Source of the DNA: Myroides odoratimimus
GTDB lineage: Bacteria; Bacteroidota; Bacteroidia; Flavobacteriales; Flavobacteriaceae
Direction of reading: 5' to 3'
Assembly: GCF_030326305.1 (NCBI RefSeq)
Contig: NZ_JACAKB010000026.1
Location: 1 to 42,131, forward strand
DNA length: 42,131 nucleotides
Shown here: in pieces, positions 17,009 to 25,622 of the stretch
Layout: every line of letters starts with the position of its first letter
Numbering within the stretch: position 1 is the first letter of the stretch
Translations under genes and position numbers: made by a program
The notes under the pieces: model-generated
Database searches by the model: none
Told to the model about the DNA's origin: nothing
Seen by the model: the letters and a program-made list of their open reading frames with translations, nothing else

Positions 17009-18457
17009 TTATTTTCTTTTATATCCGAATAATTCTTTTTCTTGGATGATTTTAGAAATACCTTCTGGTAATTTTTCTTCCCATCCATTTTGATTTTGTT
17101 GTAGCAACTTCAGTACATCTCTTGAGAAGATAGATAAATGATCTTTTTCATAATCTTCAATATCGATGATTTGGTTGTTCTTTTTGAAGAATTTATACAA
17201 CTCTTTAATATGTAAGTCTACTTTTAGATTAGTAGAGTCTACTATTTGTTCTTCGTTACCTATCATAGGGTATAGGTAGATCTTCATTGTGTTTCTAAAT
17301 AGCTTTCCTAAACCTTCTAATATACCTCCTGTTAGATGAGTGTAGTATTTCTCTTCAAAAATATTTAATAAGCTACTAACTCCCATTGCTAATGCAATCT
17401 TCTGATCAGTATATTTAGAGAAGTATTCTGTAAGTTTATAATATTCTTGGAAATTAGAGATCATTACAGTTTGTCCAAGAGAACATAATAAGTCTGCTCT
17501 ATCTAAGAAGTCTATTTCGTCTAATGAACCTTCTGCTAAAAGATTAGACAAGGTAATTTCAAAAACAACTTTAGTGTTTTCTTTAGCTAAGTTGTTTTGT
17601 GTCATGAATTTATCTAAAGACTTCTGATACATGTCCATATTAACGATAGTAACAGGTCTAAAGCTACCTCTAAGTGCTAGTATGTTTTGTTTGTATAAAA
17701 TGTTAGCTGCTAGTTCACTACGTCCACTAGGACTGAACATTACAGCGTCAGTCATTCCATTTTTAACTAACTGTAAGCTCATTAATCGATTGTCTACTGT
17801 CTCAAAGATAGGACCAGAGAAGTTAATACTATCGATTTCGATTTGATCTTTATCTAAGTGGTCATAAAGACTGTGAATTAGTTTTTTAGCGTCATGGTGT
17901 TGGTAGAATGCACCATAAATTAGATTCACACCTAAGATACCTAATGTCTCTTGTTGTAGTTTAGAATCTGTCTCTTTGAACTGTATGTGTAGTACTATCT
18001 TGTTATACGCTTGGTTAGAAGCTGTCTGAAACATAATACCTACCCATCCATGCCCTTTGTTTTTCTTAGCGTAGTCAATTGTTGCTACTGTATTGGCATA
18101 ACTAAAGAAAGTCTTGTTAGGATTCTCTTCGCGTATTAATCTTTCTTCAATCTTTTTTGTCTCATAATCAAGCATTTTGATTAGGCGACTTTCTGTAACA
18201 TAACGTCCATCTTCTTCTACAGAATAGATAGCGTCACTAAATACTTTATCATAAGCAGACATCGCTTTGGCTACTGTTCTAGAAGAACCACCAGCTCTAA
18301 AGAAGTGACGGACTGTCTCTTGTCCTGCACCGATTTCTGCAAATGTTCCGTAAATGTTGTTGTTAAGGTTGATTTTTAGTGCTTTATCTGAAATGGCAGG
18401 GTGATGTTCTATTACTCTATCCCCATTTAGTACTAAATCTTCAGCAAAGTTTTTCAT
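17009..18457 (-). CDS. Conserved protein of unknown function, ~480 aa
   Basis: This is a 482-aa soluble protein with no signal peptide or membrane helix. Conserved-looking stretches are the N-terminal INLNNNIYGTFAEIGAGQE (about 29-47), RAGGSSRTVAKAMSAYD (about 54-70), HGWVGIMFQTA, and DAVMFSPSGRSELAANILY. I recognise it as a protein widespread in Flavobacteriia, where databases carry inconsistent labels (for example TonB-dependent receptor or nucleotide adenylyltransferase). The sequence supports neither label: no beta-barrel pattern, plug or signal is visible, and there is no HxGH motif. It is transcribed alone, divergently from the PhnP-like hydrolase gene. Confidence 0.7.
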   Translation of the reverse strand: MKNFAEDLVLNGDRVIEHHPAISDKALKINLNNNIYGTFAEIGAGQETVRHFFRAGGSSRTVAKAMSAYDKVFSDAIYSVEEDGRYVTESRLIKMLDYETKKIEERLIREENPNKTFFSYANTVATIDYAKKNKGHGWVGIMFQTASNQAYNKIVLHIQFKETDSKLQQETLGILGVNLIYGAFYQHHDAKKLIHSLYDHLDKDQIEIDSINFSGPIFETVDNRLMSLQLVKNGMTDAVMFSPSGRSELAANILYKQNILALRGSFRPVTIVNMDMYQKSLDKFMTQNNLAKENTKVVFEITLSNLLAEGSLDEIDFLDRADLLCSLGQTVMISNFQEYYKLTEYFSKYTDQKIALAMGVSSLLNIFEEKYYTHLTGGILEGLGKLFRNTMKIYLYPMIGNEEQIVDSTNLKVDLHIKELYKFFKKNNQIIDIEDYEKDHLSIFSRDVLKLLQQNQNGWEEKLPEGISKIIQEKELFGYKRK

Positions 18458-18514
18458 GAATTAGCTATTTTAAACAAACCTAACAAATATCGTACAACAA
18501 AAAAAGATAAACCG

Positions 18515-18522
18515 TACTTTTG
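18515..18522 (+). promoter_or_regulatory. -7 box of the PhnP-like gene
   Basis: TACTTTTG fits TAnnTTTG and overlaps the upstream TTG codon at 18520. Transcription would start near 18529, so translation must begin further down, at TTG 18541. No clear -33 TTG is present. Confidence 0.45.
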
Positions 18523-18540
18523 TGGAAAATTTATGTCATT

Positions 18541-19305
18541 TTGGAAGTATATTTTTTAGGTACGGGTACTTCACAGGGTATTCCGATAATAGGTATAGAT
18601 CATCCAGTAGCTCACAGTATAGATTCAAGGGATAAAAGGTTGAGAACATCTGTATTGGTTAAGTGGGATGAACACACTATTTTGATTGACTGTGGGCCTG
18701 ACTTTAGACAACAAATGTTGACTGCTGGGTGTAGTAAATTAGATGCAATATTCTTTACTCACGAACATGCTGATCACATCGCAGGATTAGACGAAATAAG
18801 GCCATTAACCATCTTGCATGGCTCGTTGCCAATTTATGCTCAAGAAAGAGTAATAAAAGCCTTAGAGAGAAGATATGATTATATTTTTACTAAAGAAGAT
18901 AGATATCCTGGGGCTCCTAGTGTAGAAGAGCATAGCATTACTTCACAAGATACCATTACGATAGGGGAGAAGACTATTATTCCTATTGATGTAATGCATG
19001 GGCCTTTGCCTATATTGGGGTATAGATTGGAGGATTTAGTCTATATCACAGATGCTAAGTACATCACAGATGAAGAGGTTGAAAAGATAAAAGGGTGTAA
19101 GGTTTTAATTGTAAATGCTTTGCGTATTAAGGATCACCCTACTCATTTTAGTTTAGATGAGTCGCTTGCTTTTATTGATAAAATAAAACCAGAGAAAGCT
19201 TATTTAACTCATATAGCACAAGACTTAGGTTTTCATAAAGATGTAGAAAATATACTCCCAAAAGATGTATATTTGGCGTACGACAATTTAAAAATCACTA
19301 TATAA
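18541..19305 (+). CDS. PhnP-like metallo-beta-lactamase-fold hydrolase
   Basis: This is a cytoplasmic metal-dependent phosphodiesterase-like protein of the PhnP/RNase Z-like branch. The N-terminal strand VYFLGTGTSQGIP starts the fold. The metal site is THEHADHIAGL (HxHxDH), with further ligand positions at DVMHGPLPILGYR, YITDAKYI and LTHIAQD, as in PhnP. The open frame extends upstream to a TTG at 18520, but that codon lies inside a -7 promoter box. The TTG at 18541 (LEVYFLGTG), giving 254 aa, is therefore preferred; no in-frame ATG is available nearby. PhnP in E. coli acts on cyclic phosphodiesters; here no phosphonate genes adjoin, so the substrate is unknown. Confidence 0.82.
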   Translation: MEVYFLGTGTSQGIPIIGIDHPVAHSIDSRDKRLRTSVLVKWDEHTILIDCGPDFRQQMLTAGCSKLDAIFFTHEHADHIAGLDEIRPLTILHGSLPIYAQERVIKALERRYDYIFTKEDRYPGAPSVEEHSITSQDTITIGEKTIIPIDVMHGPLPILGYRLEDLVYITDAKYITDEEVEKIKGCKVLIVNALRIKDHPTHFSLDESLAFIDKIKPEKAYLTHIAQDLGFHKDVENILPKDVYLAYDNLKITI

Positions 19306-19319
19306 TTTATTAGCACATT

Positions 19320-19814
19320 ATGAAACATAAAGCTTTCTTTTACCTATTCCTTTTTTCACTTGTAATTCTTGTTCTTCTATATGCCAATAATAAGAATATG
19401 TATAAGATGGAGGGGAAGAAGATAGAAATAGCTCATAAACGCATTGATATTGTTCGAGATTCATTAAAAGAAGTTACTAAGGATTTTAATGAGGCAAATT
19501 ATTTTTCTATCGAGTACAATGAAGATGCACAAGAGTATTTTAATTATAAAACAATAGATCAATCTCTAACTTCTATAAAAGAAGAGGTATTGGCCTTAAA
19601 CCATCAAGATAATGGTAATCCATTAGTTCCTTATGGAGTGATTAATGGAGAGAAATGTGTGATTAATAAAGTTAAAGTTCTAAATCATAGATGGATAATT
19701 GCTGATTTTTATGCAGGAGCTGTTCATGGAGAAGTTTTAATTAAGTATTTTTACACAGAGGGTAAACCTACGGGGTTTAAGACCATAGATACTGTTATGT
19801 ACGCTACGAAGTAG
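19320..19814 (+). CDS. Small membrane-anchored or secreted protein, unknown function
   Basis: This 164-aa protein has an N-terminal hydrophobic segment (residues 5-23) that could be an uncleaved anchor or signal peptide. A helical region follows (about 28-60), then a mixed alpha/beta domain (about 95-160; NGEKCVINKVKVLNHRWIIA and DFYAGAVHGEVLIKYFY). No family was recognised. It starts 14 nt after the PhnP-like gene and is followed after 27 nt by a lipoprotein gene, so the three are probably co-transcribed. The C-terminal half resembles small domains that accompany hydrolases, but this is not firm. Confidence 0.65.
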   Translation: MKHKAFFYLFLFSLVILVLLYANNKNMYKMEGKKIEIAHKRIDIVRDSLKEVTKDFNEANYFSIEYNEDAQEYFNYKTIDQSLTSIKEEVLALNHQDNGNPLVPYGVINGEKCVINKVKVLNHRWIIADFYAGAVHGEVLIKYFYTEGKPTGFKTIDTVMYATK

Positions 19815-19841
19815 TGTCGTCTAATATAAAAATAGAGTAGT

Positions 19842-20384
19842 ATGAAAAAGTCAATAAGTTTGTTTGTTATATTGTTACTTACTATGACGTCCTGTGATTT
19901 CATCTTGAAAGATAATAAAGATGATAATGAAAAAGGAATGGTCATAACAGACGGAAGTACTGAGATTGTAACACTAGATGAAGATGATGAAGTATTGGGG
20001 TGTGCTTATTCAGCTGGATATCGTTGGAGTGAGTTAGAGAATAACTGTATTCGTATATTCGAGATAGGGTTTAGACTTAATCCAGTAGGGTTAGAAGAGG
20101 ATACAACAGAGGATAACGCTTTAGAGGATAATAGTGTTAGCTGTTTTGTTACTTATGCTAAGGATAAAAAGAAAGCAGAAATATTTTTGCCAAATCATAA
20201 AAAAGGGATTGTCTTAGATCTTGCTAAAGATAAGAGTGCTTATATAAACGATGGTTGGGAATTATCTAATGAAGGGATGGTTTTAAAACATAAAGGAGAG
20301 ACTGTCTTTACAGCGGCAAAGACTATAGAATTAAAAATCATTAACTCTGATCAACCGATAGAGGAAGATGTTCATGAAGAATAA
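19842..20384 (+). CDS. Putative lipoprotein, unknown function
   Basis: This 180-aa protein has a signal peptide ending in a lipobox (LTMTSC, Cys18), so it is predicted to be lipidated. The following acidic residues (DFILKDNKDDNE) suit export to the outer leaflet in Bacteroidota (lipoprotein export signal; inference). The mature part is acidic, with several cysteines and a conserved-looking GCAYSAGYRWSELENNCIR stretch (about 53-71). No known domain was recognised. It is the last gene of a likely three-gene unit and ends at the shared hairpin terminator at 20407-20444. Confidence 0.72.
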   Translation: MKKSISLFVILLLTMTSCDFILKDNKDDNEKGMVITDGSTEIVTLDEDDEVLGCAYSAGYRWSELENNCIRIFEIGFRLNPVGLEEDTTEDNALEDNSVSCFVTYAKDKKKAEIFLPNHKKGIVLDLAKDKSAYINDGWELSNEGMVLKHKGETVFTAAKTIELKIINSDQPIEEDVHEE

Positions 20385-20406
20385 AACATAATTAAGTTGT
20401 GTATAA

Positions 20407-20444
20407 ATAAGTAAGGCTAGTGTATAACACTAGCCTTACTTATT
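20407..20444. terminator. Bidirectional terminator, 18-bp stem
   Basis: AATAAGTAAGGCTAGTGT and its complement enclose a 3-nt loop (ata), between the lipoprotein and esterase genes whose stops face each other. Confidence 0.88.
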
Positions 20445-20447
20445 TTA

Positions 20448-21101
20448 TTACTCTTCTAAAAGGAATTCTTTGAAATCTCTGAAGTTTAGTGGATGTACTC
20501 CATGTCCTACAGGGTATTCTTTATAAGTATGCTTGACAGCTAAACTTGTAAGAATTGTAGGTGTTCTTCTTGCCCAATCAATAGGTATAACCTGATCAAC
20601 TGTTCCGTGAGATGCAAATAAGCTCAATTTGCTTAAGTTGTTTTCTTTATAGTTTTTTGCAATGATGTTTTCATTGAAGTAACCACTTAAGGCAATTACT
20701 TTATTTACCTTTTCAGGATAAGATAAAGCGATAGCATAGCTAAGTATAGCTCCTTGGCTAAACCCGACTAAGTTAACATTGTTAGCATCTATAGGGTATT
20801 TTGCTACAAGTTCGTCAATAAAACGAACAATTAAATCTCTTGATTCAATCGCTTGGTTGTCATCTGAGAATTTGTTAGCATCTGCATCAAAGGTAATAGC
20901 GTACCAAGCATATCCGTAAGGAGGTACTGTATATGGTGCACGTGCAGATATAACATAGTAGTCATCTGGTAATTCAGGAGCGAAAGAGAATAAGTCTTCT
21001 TCATTGCTACCATATCCATGTAATAAGATAATTACTGGATTTTTGTCCTTTATTACTTTAGGCTCTTTAATTAAGTATGAAATTGAAAGTGATGTATCCA
21101 T
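20448..21101 (-). CDS. Phospholipase/carboxylesterase-family alpha/beta hydrolase
   Basis: This 217-aa serine hydrolase is of the YpfH/carboxylesterase 2 type. It has the oxyanion segment LLHGYGSNEEDL (about 26-37), nucleophile GFSQG (Ser in the elbow, about 118), the acid in HGTVDQVIP, and the catalytic His in YPVGHGVHP. There is no signal peptide, so it is cytoplasmic. It probably acts on short-chain or lysophospholipid esters; the true substrate is unknown. It ends the leftward unit pyrC-like / membrane protein / esterase, with only 2 nt between it and the membrane protein gene. Confidence 0.88.
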   Translation of the reverse strand: MDTSLSISYLIKEPKVIKDKNPVIILLHGYGSNEEDLFSFAPELPDDYYVISARAPYTVPPYGYAWYAITFDADANKFSDDNQAIESRDLIVRFIDELVAKYPIDANNVNLVGFSQGAILSYAIALSYPEKVNKVIALSGYFNENIIAKNYKENNLSKLSLFASHGTVDQVIPIDWARRTPTILTSLAVKHTYKEYPVGHGVHPLNFRDFKEFLLEE

Positions 21102-21103
21102 AA

Positions 21104-21448
21104 TTAAGCTGATAATTTGTCAAACCATTTTTGGAAATATACGCCAATTTTTGGTAATGGCTTAATTTCACTGTTTATTGCTCCTGCAAAACTATAAACC
21201 CAAAGTAGGAAGAAACAGAAGTAAAAAGGCCCTGAAATCATCCAAGAATCAAAACGACCTGCTGTATAAGCAAGTGCATAAAAGAATAACCAAATTCCAA
21301 AAGATTGTTTGATATAAAAACCAGCAAATCTATTCTTAGGTTCTAGGTTCATAAAAATAGCAATAAGACAACCTATAATAGTTATATGTGACACGATGGC
21401 CATGGTCTTACCAGTTTTGATCTCCTTTTCGTTAAAAGTCTTCAGCAT
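21104..21448 (-). CDS. Small membrane protein (DUF4870-like)
   Basis: This 114-aa protein has three to four hydrophobic helices (about residues 15-33, 47-62 and 70-88) and a basic-aromatic C-terminus. The layout resembles DUF4870/import-component-like membrane proteins common in Bacteroidota. Function unknown. It sits tightly between the dihydroorotase-like gene (17-nt gap) and the esterase gene. Confidence 0.7.
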   Translation of the reverse strand: MLKTFNEKEIKTGKTMAIVSHITIIGCLIAIFMNLEPKNRFAGFYIKQSFGIWLFFYALAYTAGRFDSWMISGPFYFCFFLLWVYSFAGAINSEIKPLPKIGVYFQKWFDKLSA

Positions 21449-21465
21449 TATGTATATTGATTAAT

Positions 21466-22716
21466 TTATTTTAGAGTCTTTTTGTCTCCGTTTACTACTC
21501 CGTATACTTCACCATTCATTGGATGGTTTAAGAAAGCAGAGTTTTTAGATTTTGACAAGATGTTTTCTTTTGTAAAACTGTATTCTTTTGAAGGATTAAA
21601 TAAAGTGATGTTTACTTTATTACCTTCTTTGATAGATGGTGTGTCTATTTTAAATATAGTTCTAGCGCTAGTCAATTTATCTACTATAACTTCTAAAGGT
21701 AGTACTGTATTAAGCGCAGCAAATGCTGACTCTAAACCAATAGTTCCATTAGAAGCACTGTTGAATTCTAGTTTTTTATGTTCAATGTCTAGCGGGTTAT
21801 GCTCTGAAGTGATACAGTCGATAGTTCCGTCTAGTACTCCATTGATCAAAGCTTGTTTAGTAGCTTCATCTCTTAGGGGAGGATATACTTTAAAACGAGT
21901 ATCGAAGTCTGCTAGTTTCTCATCTGTCATCGTTAATAAATGAACAGCAGTACTACAAGTAACATTTAGTCCTTTTTGTTTTGCTTCTTTGATTAACTCT
22001 ACTGATCTTGCAGTTGATATTGTTGGGAAGTGTACTTTTCCTCCAGTATATTCTAATAAAAATAGATTACGTGCTATTTGTAATTCTTCTGCTAGAGTAG
22101 GGATTCCTTTTAAGCCTAATTTAGTGCTTTCTACGCCTTCATTAGCTACTCCTTTACCTTTGATGCTATTGTCTTGCGAAAAGGCGATAATTAGCCCGTC
22201 GAAGTCTTGTACATATTGCAGAGCAATTTTTAATACATTGGCATTTTGAATAGGCTTTTTGTAATCACCAAAAGCAATAGCTCCTGCATTTTTCATGTCA
22301 AATAACTCTGCTAGGTCTGTTCCTTCTGATTTTACAGTAAGTGCTCCAATAGGAAATACCTCTGTGGTCTGTCCAAGAGCTTTTTGTTTAATAAAACTTA
22401 CTATACTTTGAGAATCAGTGATAGGATGGGTGTTAGGTTCGACTGCGATTTGTGTAAATCCACTTTTAGCAGCTACTTCTAAACCGTGAGCGATATTCTC
22501 TCTTTCTTCGAATCCAGGTTCTCCTAAACAAACAGAGCTGTCAAACCAACCTTGAGAAACGTGTAGGTTATCATACTTGATTTGTTCGAATTGGTCATTT
22601 TCTATTTGATTAGCGATTTTAGTAATAAGGCCATTTTCGACTTGAATGTCAACTGTCTGGTTGTGAAATGGACTAGTAGGATCGATTACTTTTGCAGCTT
22701 TTAAAATGATATTCAT
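21466..22716 (-). CDS. Dihydroorotase-like protein with degenerate metal site (PyrC')
   Basis: This 416-aa protein has the amidohydrolase fold of type I dihydroorotase, which closes carbamoyl-aspartate to dihydroorotate in pyrimidine synthesis. The usual D-x-H-x-H-L-R-E-P-G reads DSSVCLGEPG (residues 59-68). Both zinc-ligand histidines and the substrate-binding Arg are therefore replaced (Ser61, Cys63, Gly65). The expected third His region reads IIAFSQD (about 176-182), and the catalytic Asp in the DHxP motif is Glu305 (SEHNP). It is likely catalytically inactive, like the PyrC' partners of aspartate transcarbamoylase in some bacteria (established knowledge); a structural role here is inference. 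Many Flavobacteriia carry this paralogue beside an active PyrC elsewhere. Confidence 0.85.
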   Translation of the reverse strand: MNIILKAAKVIDPTSPFHNQTVDIQVENGLITKIANQIENDQFEQIKYDNLHVSQGWFDSSVCLGEPGFEERENIAHGLEVAAKSGFTQIAVEPNTHPITDSQSIVSFIKQKALGQTTEVFPIGALTVKSEGTDLAELFDMKNAGAIAFGDYKKPIQNANVLKIALQYVQDFDGLIIAFSQDNSIKGKGVANEGVESTKLGLKGIPTLAEELQIARNLFLLEYTGGKVHFPTISTARSVELIKEAKQKGLNVTCSTAVHLLTMTDEKLADFDTRFKVYPPLRDEATKQALINGVLDGTIDCITSEHNPLDIEHKKLEFNSASNGTIGLESAFAALNTVLPLEVIVDKLTSARTIFKIDTPSIKEGNKVNITLFNPSKEYSFTKENILSKSKNSAFLNHPMNGEVYGVVNGDKKTLK

Positions 22717-22830
22717 TTTCTGTGAAGTAGTTTTTAATTAGTGATGTGTTGTTATTTGTACAAAAATAGGTTTTATTTCTATTTTATCATATTTACAATT
22801 CGTGAAAAAAGAGCAAAAAAAATACATCCC

Positions 22831-23586
22831 TTAATTGGATGCATTTTTCTTTTTTGAAGCTAATAGCTTAGAATTATCGTAGCAATCATTTAATGCTTGA
22901 TAAATCTGGAAGTCTGTAGCGGTATAGATAAACTTGTCTGTGTAATTACAGTTTTGAAGAGATTTTACGATATCCTCTCTTGTGATTTCTAATAAGCCAC
23001 AAACAATCTCTCTGTCATATCTGGTCTGCATTAAAGCAATCATATTCTGATCTTCTTTAATAGCTTCGATTTTCTTAAGTTTTTTATCTTTTCCTTTAAA
23101 TAGGTTGTACACAGCATCAACAGGGCTAAAGAAAGTACCCATAGCTGTACCATAATAAGGAGTTTTATTTTGTCTATAGAAGTCAAACTGCATTTTTTCG
23201 TTTAATTCAATTAGTTTGGTATCCACTTCTAAGTACCCAGTTAAGTCAAATTTCTTAATAAGAATTTCGTCTAGTTCTATTGTGTTTTCTGTAAAGTAAA
23301 TCTTTAGATTCTCGTTGTTTAACCAATCGTTGGTTACTTTAAGTTTAATAGGGATATAACCAGGGTAGGATAGGTGTATAGAATCATTAAGATTGGCTTC
23401 TACTGTGAAAGAACCATCTCTCTTACTGATTGTACCTTTGACTTGGCTAATATTGATGACATTCACATCATCTACTGGTAAAAATGATTTGTCATTTAGA
23501 ATAGTTCCTTTAACACTAGTGCGATCTTGAGCCGCTACAGTTAAAACAGAAAGTATTATAAATAAAAAAACTGTAAAATTTCTCAT
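22831..23586 (-). CDS. Secreted CarboxypepD_reg-like domain protein
   Basis: This 251-aa protein has a signal peptide cleaved after about AAAQ (residues 1-20). A beta-sandwich carboxypeptidase-regulatory-like domain follows (about 22-105; SVKGTILNDKSFLPVDDVNV, then KGTISKRDGSFTVEA and DSIHLSYPGYIPIKLKV). The C-terminal half (about 120-245) is helical and typical of Bacteroidota proteins with this domain. It is periplasmic or surface-associated; the ligand is unknown. It is transcribed alone, leftward. Confidence 0.8.
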   Translation of the reverse strand: MRNFTVFLFIILSVLTVAAQDRTSVKGTILNDKSFLPVDDVNVINISQVKGTISKRDGSFTVEANLNDSIHLSYPGYIPIKLKVTNDWLNNENLKIYFTENTIELDEILIKKFDLTGYLEVDTKLIELNEKMQFDFYRQNKTPYYGTAMGTFFSPVDAVYNLFKGKDKKLKKIEAIKEDQNMIALMQTRYDREIVCGLLEITREDIVKSLQNCNYTDKFIYTATDFQIYQALNDCYDNSKLLASKKKNASN

Positions 23587-23656
23587 ACTTTTTAAGATTG
23601 CTTAAAAGTAAAAGATATTTTACAGTTTTGTATGCTATTTTAAAAAAATTAACAAA

Positions 23657-25540
23657 TTAGTTTCTTCTAGTTCTTCTAGATGAATCTCCTTCGCTACTTC
23701 TTCTAGATCCGCGTTCGTTACGAGGAGCTCTTTCTGATGATCTGTCTGATCTTCTTTCTCCACGTCCTTCAGATGATGATCTATCCGATCTTCTCTCTCC
23801 ACCTCTGAATCCTCCTTCAGATGATCTATTAGATGATCTTCTTTCACCACCTCTAAATCCACCTTCAGATCTTCTTTCTCCACCTCTGAATCCACCTTTA
23901 CGGTTGTTATGGTCACGGCGTCCACCGTTTCTACCACCATCATTGTTAGAAATTTCAACATTCACACGGCGTCCTTGATATTCAAGACCGTTTAATGTTT
24001 CCATTACTTTTTCAGCGTGTTCAGCTTCAGTGTTGAAGAATGAGAAACCATCTTTTACATCAACTTTGAATAAGTCATCACGACCTAACTCTAAAGTATC
24101 ACGTAAGAAATCTTTTAACGTCATCCAGTCTAAGTTATCCTTAGCACCTAAGTTAACGAAGAAACGTACTGCTCCGTCTGTAGGAACTTCTTTAGAATTG
24201 TTTCTTCCAGCAGATACACTAGATAAGCTGTTAGAAGCTTTTTGGTAGTATTCTAAGAATCTATTAAATTCAACAGAAACTACTTTTTTAATGATTTCTT
24301 CTTTGTCGAAGTCTTTTAATAACTCAGTAATTGCAGGTAAATAAGCCTCAATCTCTGTGTTAACTTCTACTTCTTTAATTCTATTCGCTAAGTGGAATAA
24401 TTGAATTTCACAAATCTCAATTCCAGATGGAACTGGTTTCTCTTCAAATTTAGTTTTGATGATTCTTTCGATTTGTTGAATTTTTCTTAATTCACTTTTC
24501 GTTACGATAACCATAGAAGTACCTGATTTACCAGCACGTCCAGTACGTCCACTACGGTGAGTATACGTTTCGATTTCGTCAGGTAATTGGTAGTTTACTA
24601 CGTGAGTAATGTCATCTACGTCGATACCACGAGCAGCAACGTCAGTAGCTACAAGCATTTGTATCTGTTTACCACGGAATGATTTCATTACTGCGTCACG
24701 TTGAGCTTGAGATAAGTCTCCGTGTAATGCAGCAGCGTTGTATCCATCCTCGATAAGTTTTTCAGCAATAGATTGCGTATCTCTCTTCGTTCTACAGAAC
24801 ACTACAGAGAAAATATCTGGATTGGCATCTGCTAAACGTTTAAGCGCTGGGTAGCGATCTCTAGCAGATACTAAATAAAATTCATGACTTACATTAGTAT
24901 TACCTTGGTTTTTATGACCTACAGTAATTTCTTCTGGAGTTTTCATGAACTCTCTTGCGATGCGCGCAACCTCTTGCGGCATAGTAGCAGAGAATAACCA
25001 TGTGTTTTTTTCTTTTGGAGTATCCGCTAAAATAGACGTGATATCCTCATAGAATCCCATGTTAAGCATTTCATCTGCTTCATCTAGGATACAGTAATTA
25101 ATGTTTTTAATGTTAACCATACCACGGTTAATCATGTCTTGCATTCTACCAGGAGTAGCGACGATAATTTGTGCTCCACGTTTTACGTCTTTTGCCTGTT
25201 CTGTAATGCTAGCCCCTCCATAAACAGCTACTGAATGAAGTCCTTTTACATACTTCGAGTACTGTTTGATTTCGTTTGCGATTTGCAAACATAACTCTCT
25301 AGTCGGCGATAAGATAAGACCTTGTGTATTCTTATTAGAAACGTCTATCTTCTGAATCAAAGGAAAACCAAAAGCTGCGGTTTTCCCAGTCCCCGTTTGG
25401 GCTAACGCAACAATGTCGGTATCTTTCTCTAATAGTAATGGAATCGCCTTTTGCTGGATCTCTGATGGATTTTCAAATCCCATATCCTTGATCGCAGATA
25501 AAAGAGATTCATTTAATCCTAATTGTTCGAAATTGTTCAT
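23657..25540 (-). CDS. DEAD-box RNA helicase with DbpA-like domain and RGG-type tail
   Basis: This 627-aa ATP-dependent RNA helicase of the CsdA/DeaD type takes part in ribosome assembly, cold adaptation and mRNA turnover. In order: a Q motif, Walker A AQTGTGKT (47-54), DEAD (153-156), SAT, the C-terminal RecA domain with HRSGRTGRAG, a linker, a DbpA-type RRM (about 455-530; VRFFVNLG...GFSFFNTE), and a disordered basic tail (about 535-627). The tail has at least three near-identical GGFRGGERRS repeats and Ser/Arg runs, a form linked to RNA binding and condensate formation. A -7 box TATATTTG lies 20-27 nt upstream of the ATG. The csdA/deaD label is likely but paralogues exist, so no symbol is given. 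Confidence 0.92.
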   Translation of the reverse strand: MNNFEQLGLNESLLSAIKDMGFENPSEIQQKAIPLLLEKDTDIVALAQTGTGKTAAFGFPLIQKIDVSNKNTQGLILSPTRELCLQIANEIKQYSKYVKGLHSVAVYGGASITEQAKDVKRGAQIIVATPGRMQDMINRGMVNIKNINYCILDEADEMLNMGFYEDITSILADTPKEKNTWLFSATMPQEVARIAREFMKTPEEITVGHKNQGNTNVSHEFYLVSARDRYPALKRLADANPDIFSVVFCRTKRDTQSIAEKLIEDGYNAAALHGDLSQAQRDAVMKSFRGKQIQMLVATDVAARGIDVDDITHVVNYQLPDEIETYTHRSGRTGRAGKSGTSMVIVTKSELRKIQQIERIIKTKFEEKPVPSGIEICEIQLFHLANRIKEVEVNTEIEAYLPAITELLKDFDKEEIIKKVVSVEFNRFLEYYQKASNSLSSVSAGRNNSKEVPTDGAVRFFVNLGAKDNLDWMTLKDFLRDTLELGRDDLFKVDVKDGFSFFNTEAEHAEKVMETLNGLEYQGRRVNVEISNNDGGRNGGRRDHNNRKGGFRGGERRSEGGFRGGERRSSNRSSEGGFRGGERRSDRSSSEGRGERRSDRSSERAPRNERGSRRSSEGDSSRRTRRN

Positions 25541-25559
25541 ATAAATATTAAAATAGCCG

Positions 25560-25580
25560 CAAATATACTACTATTCAAAT
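25560..25580 (-). promoter_or_regulatory. Candidate DEAD-box helicase promoter (-7 box)
   Basis: The minus strand reads TTTG-N8-TATATTTGCG (the -7 box is the complement of 25560-25567). The last ten bases and the spacing are identical to the pheT leader. A -33 TTG at the usual distance is not evident. Confidence 0.4.
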
Positions 25581-25622
25581 TATAATTGTAGTTATTGCAG
25601 GTTTATTATTCGAAAATAATTT

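Noticed and set aside
23635-23961. 108-codon Asp/Glu/Val-rich frame on the minus strand
   Set aside because: It is an alternative frame of the repetitive RGG-encoding tail of the helicase.
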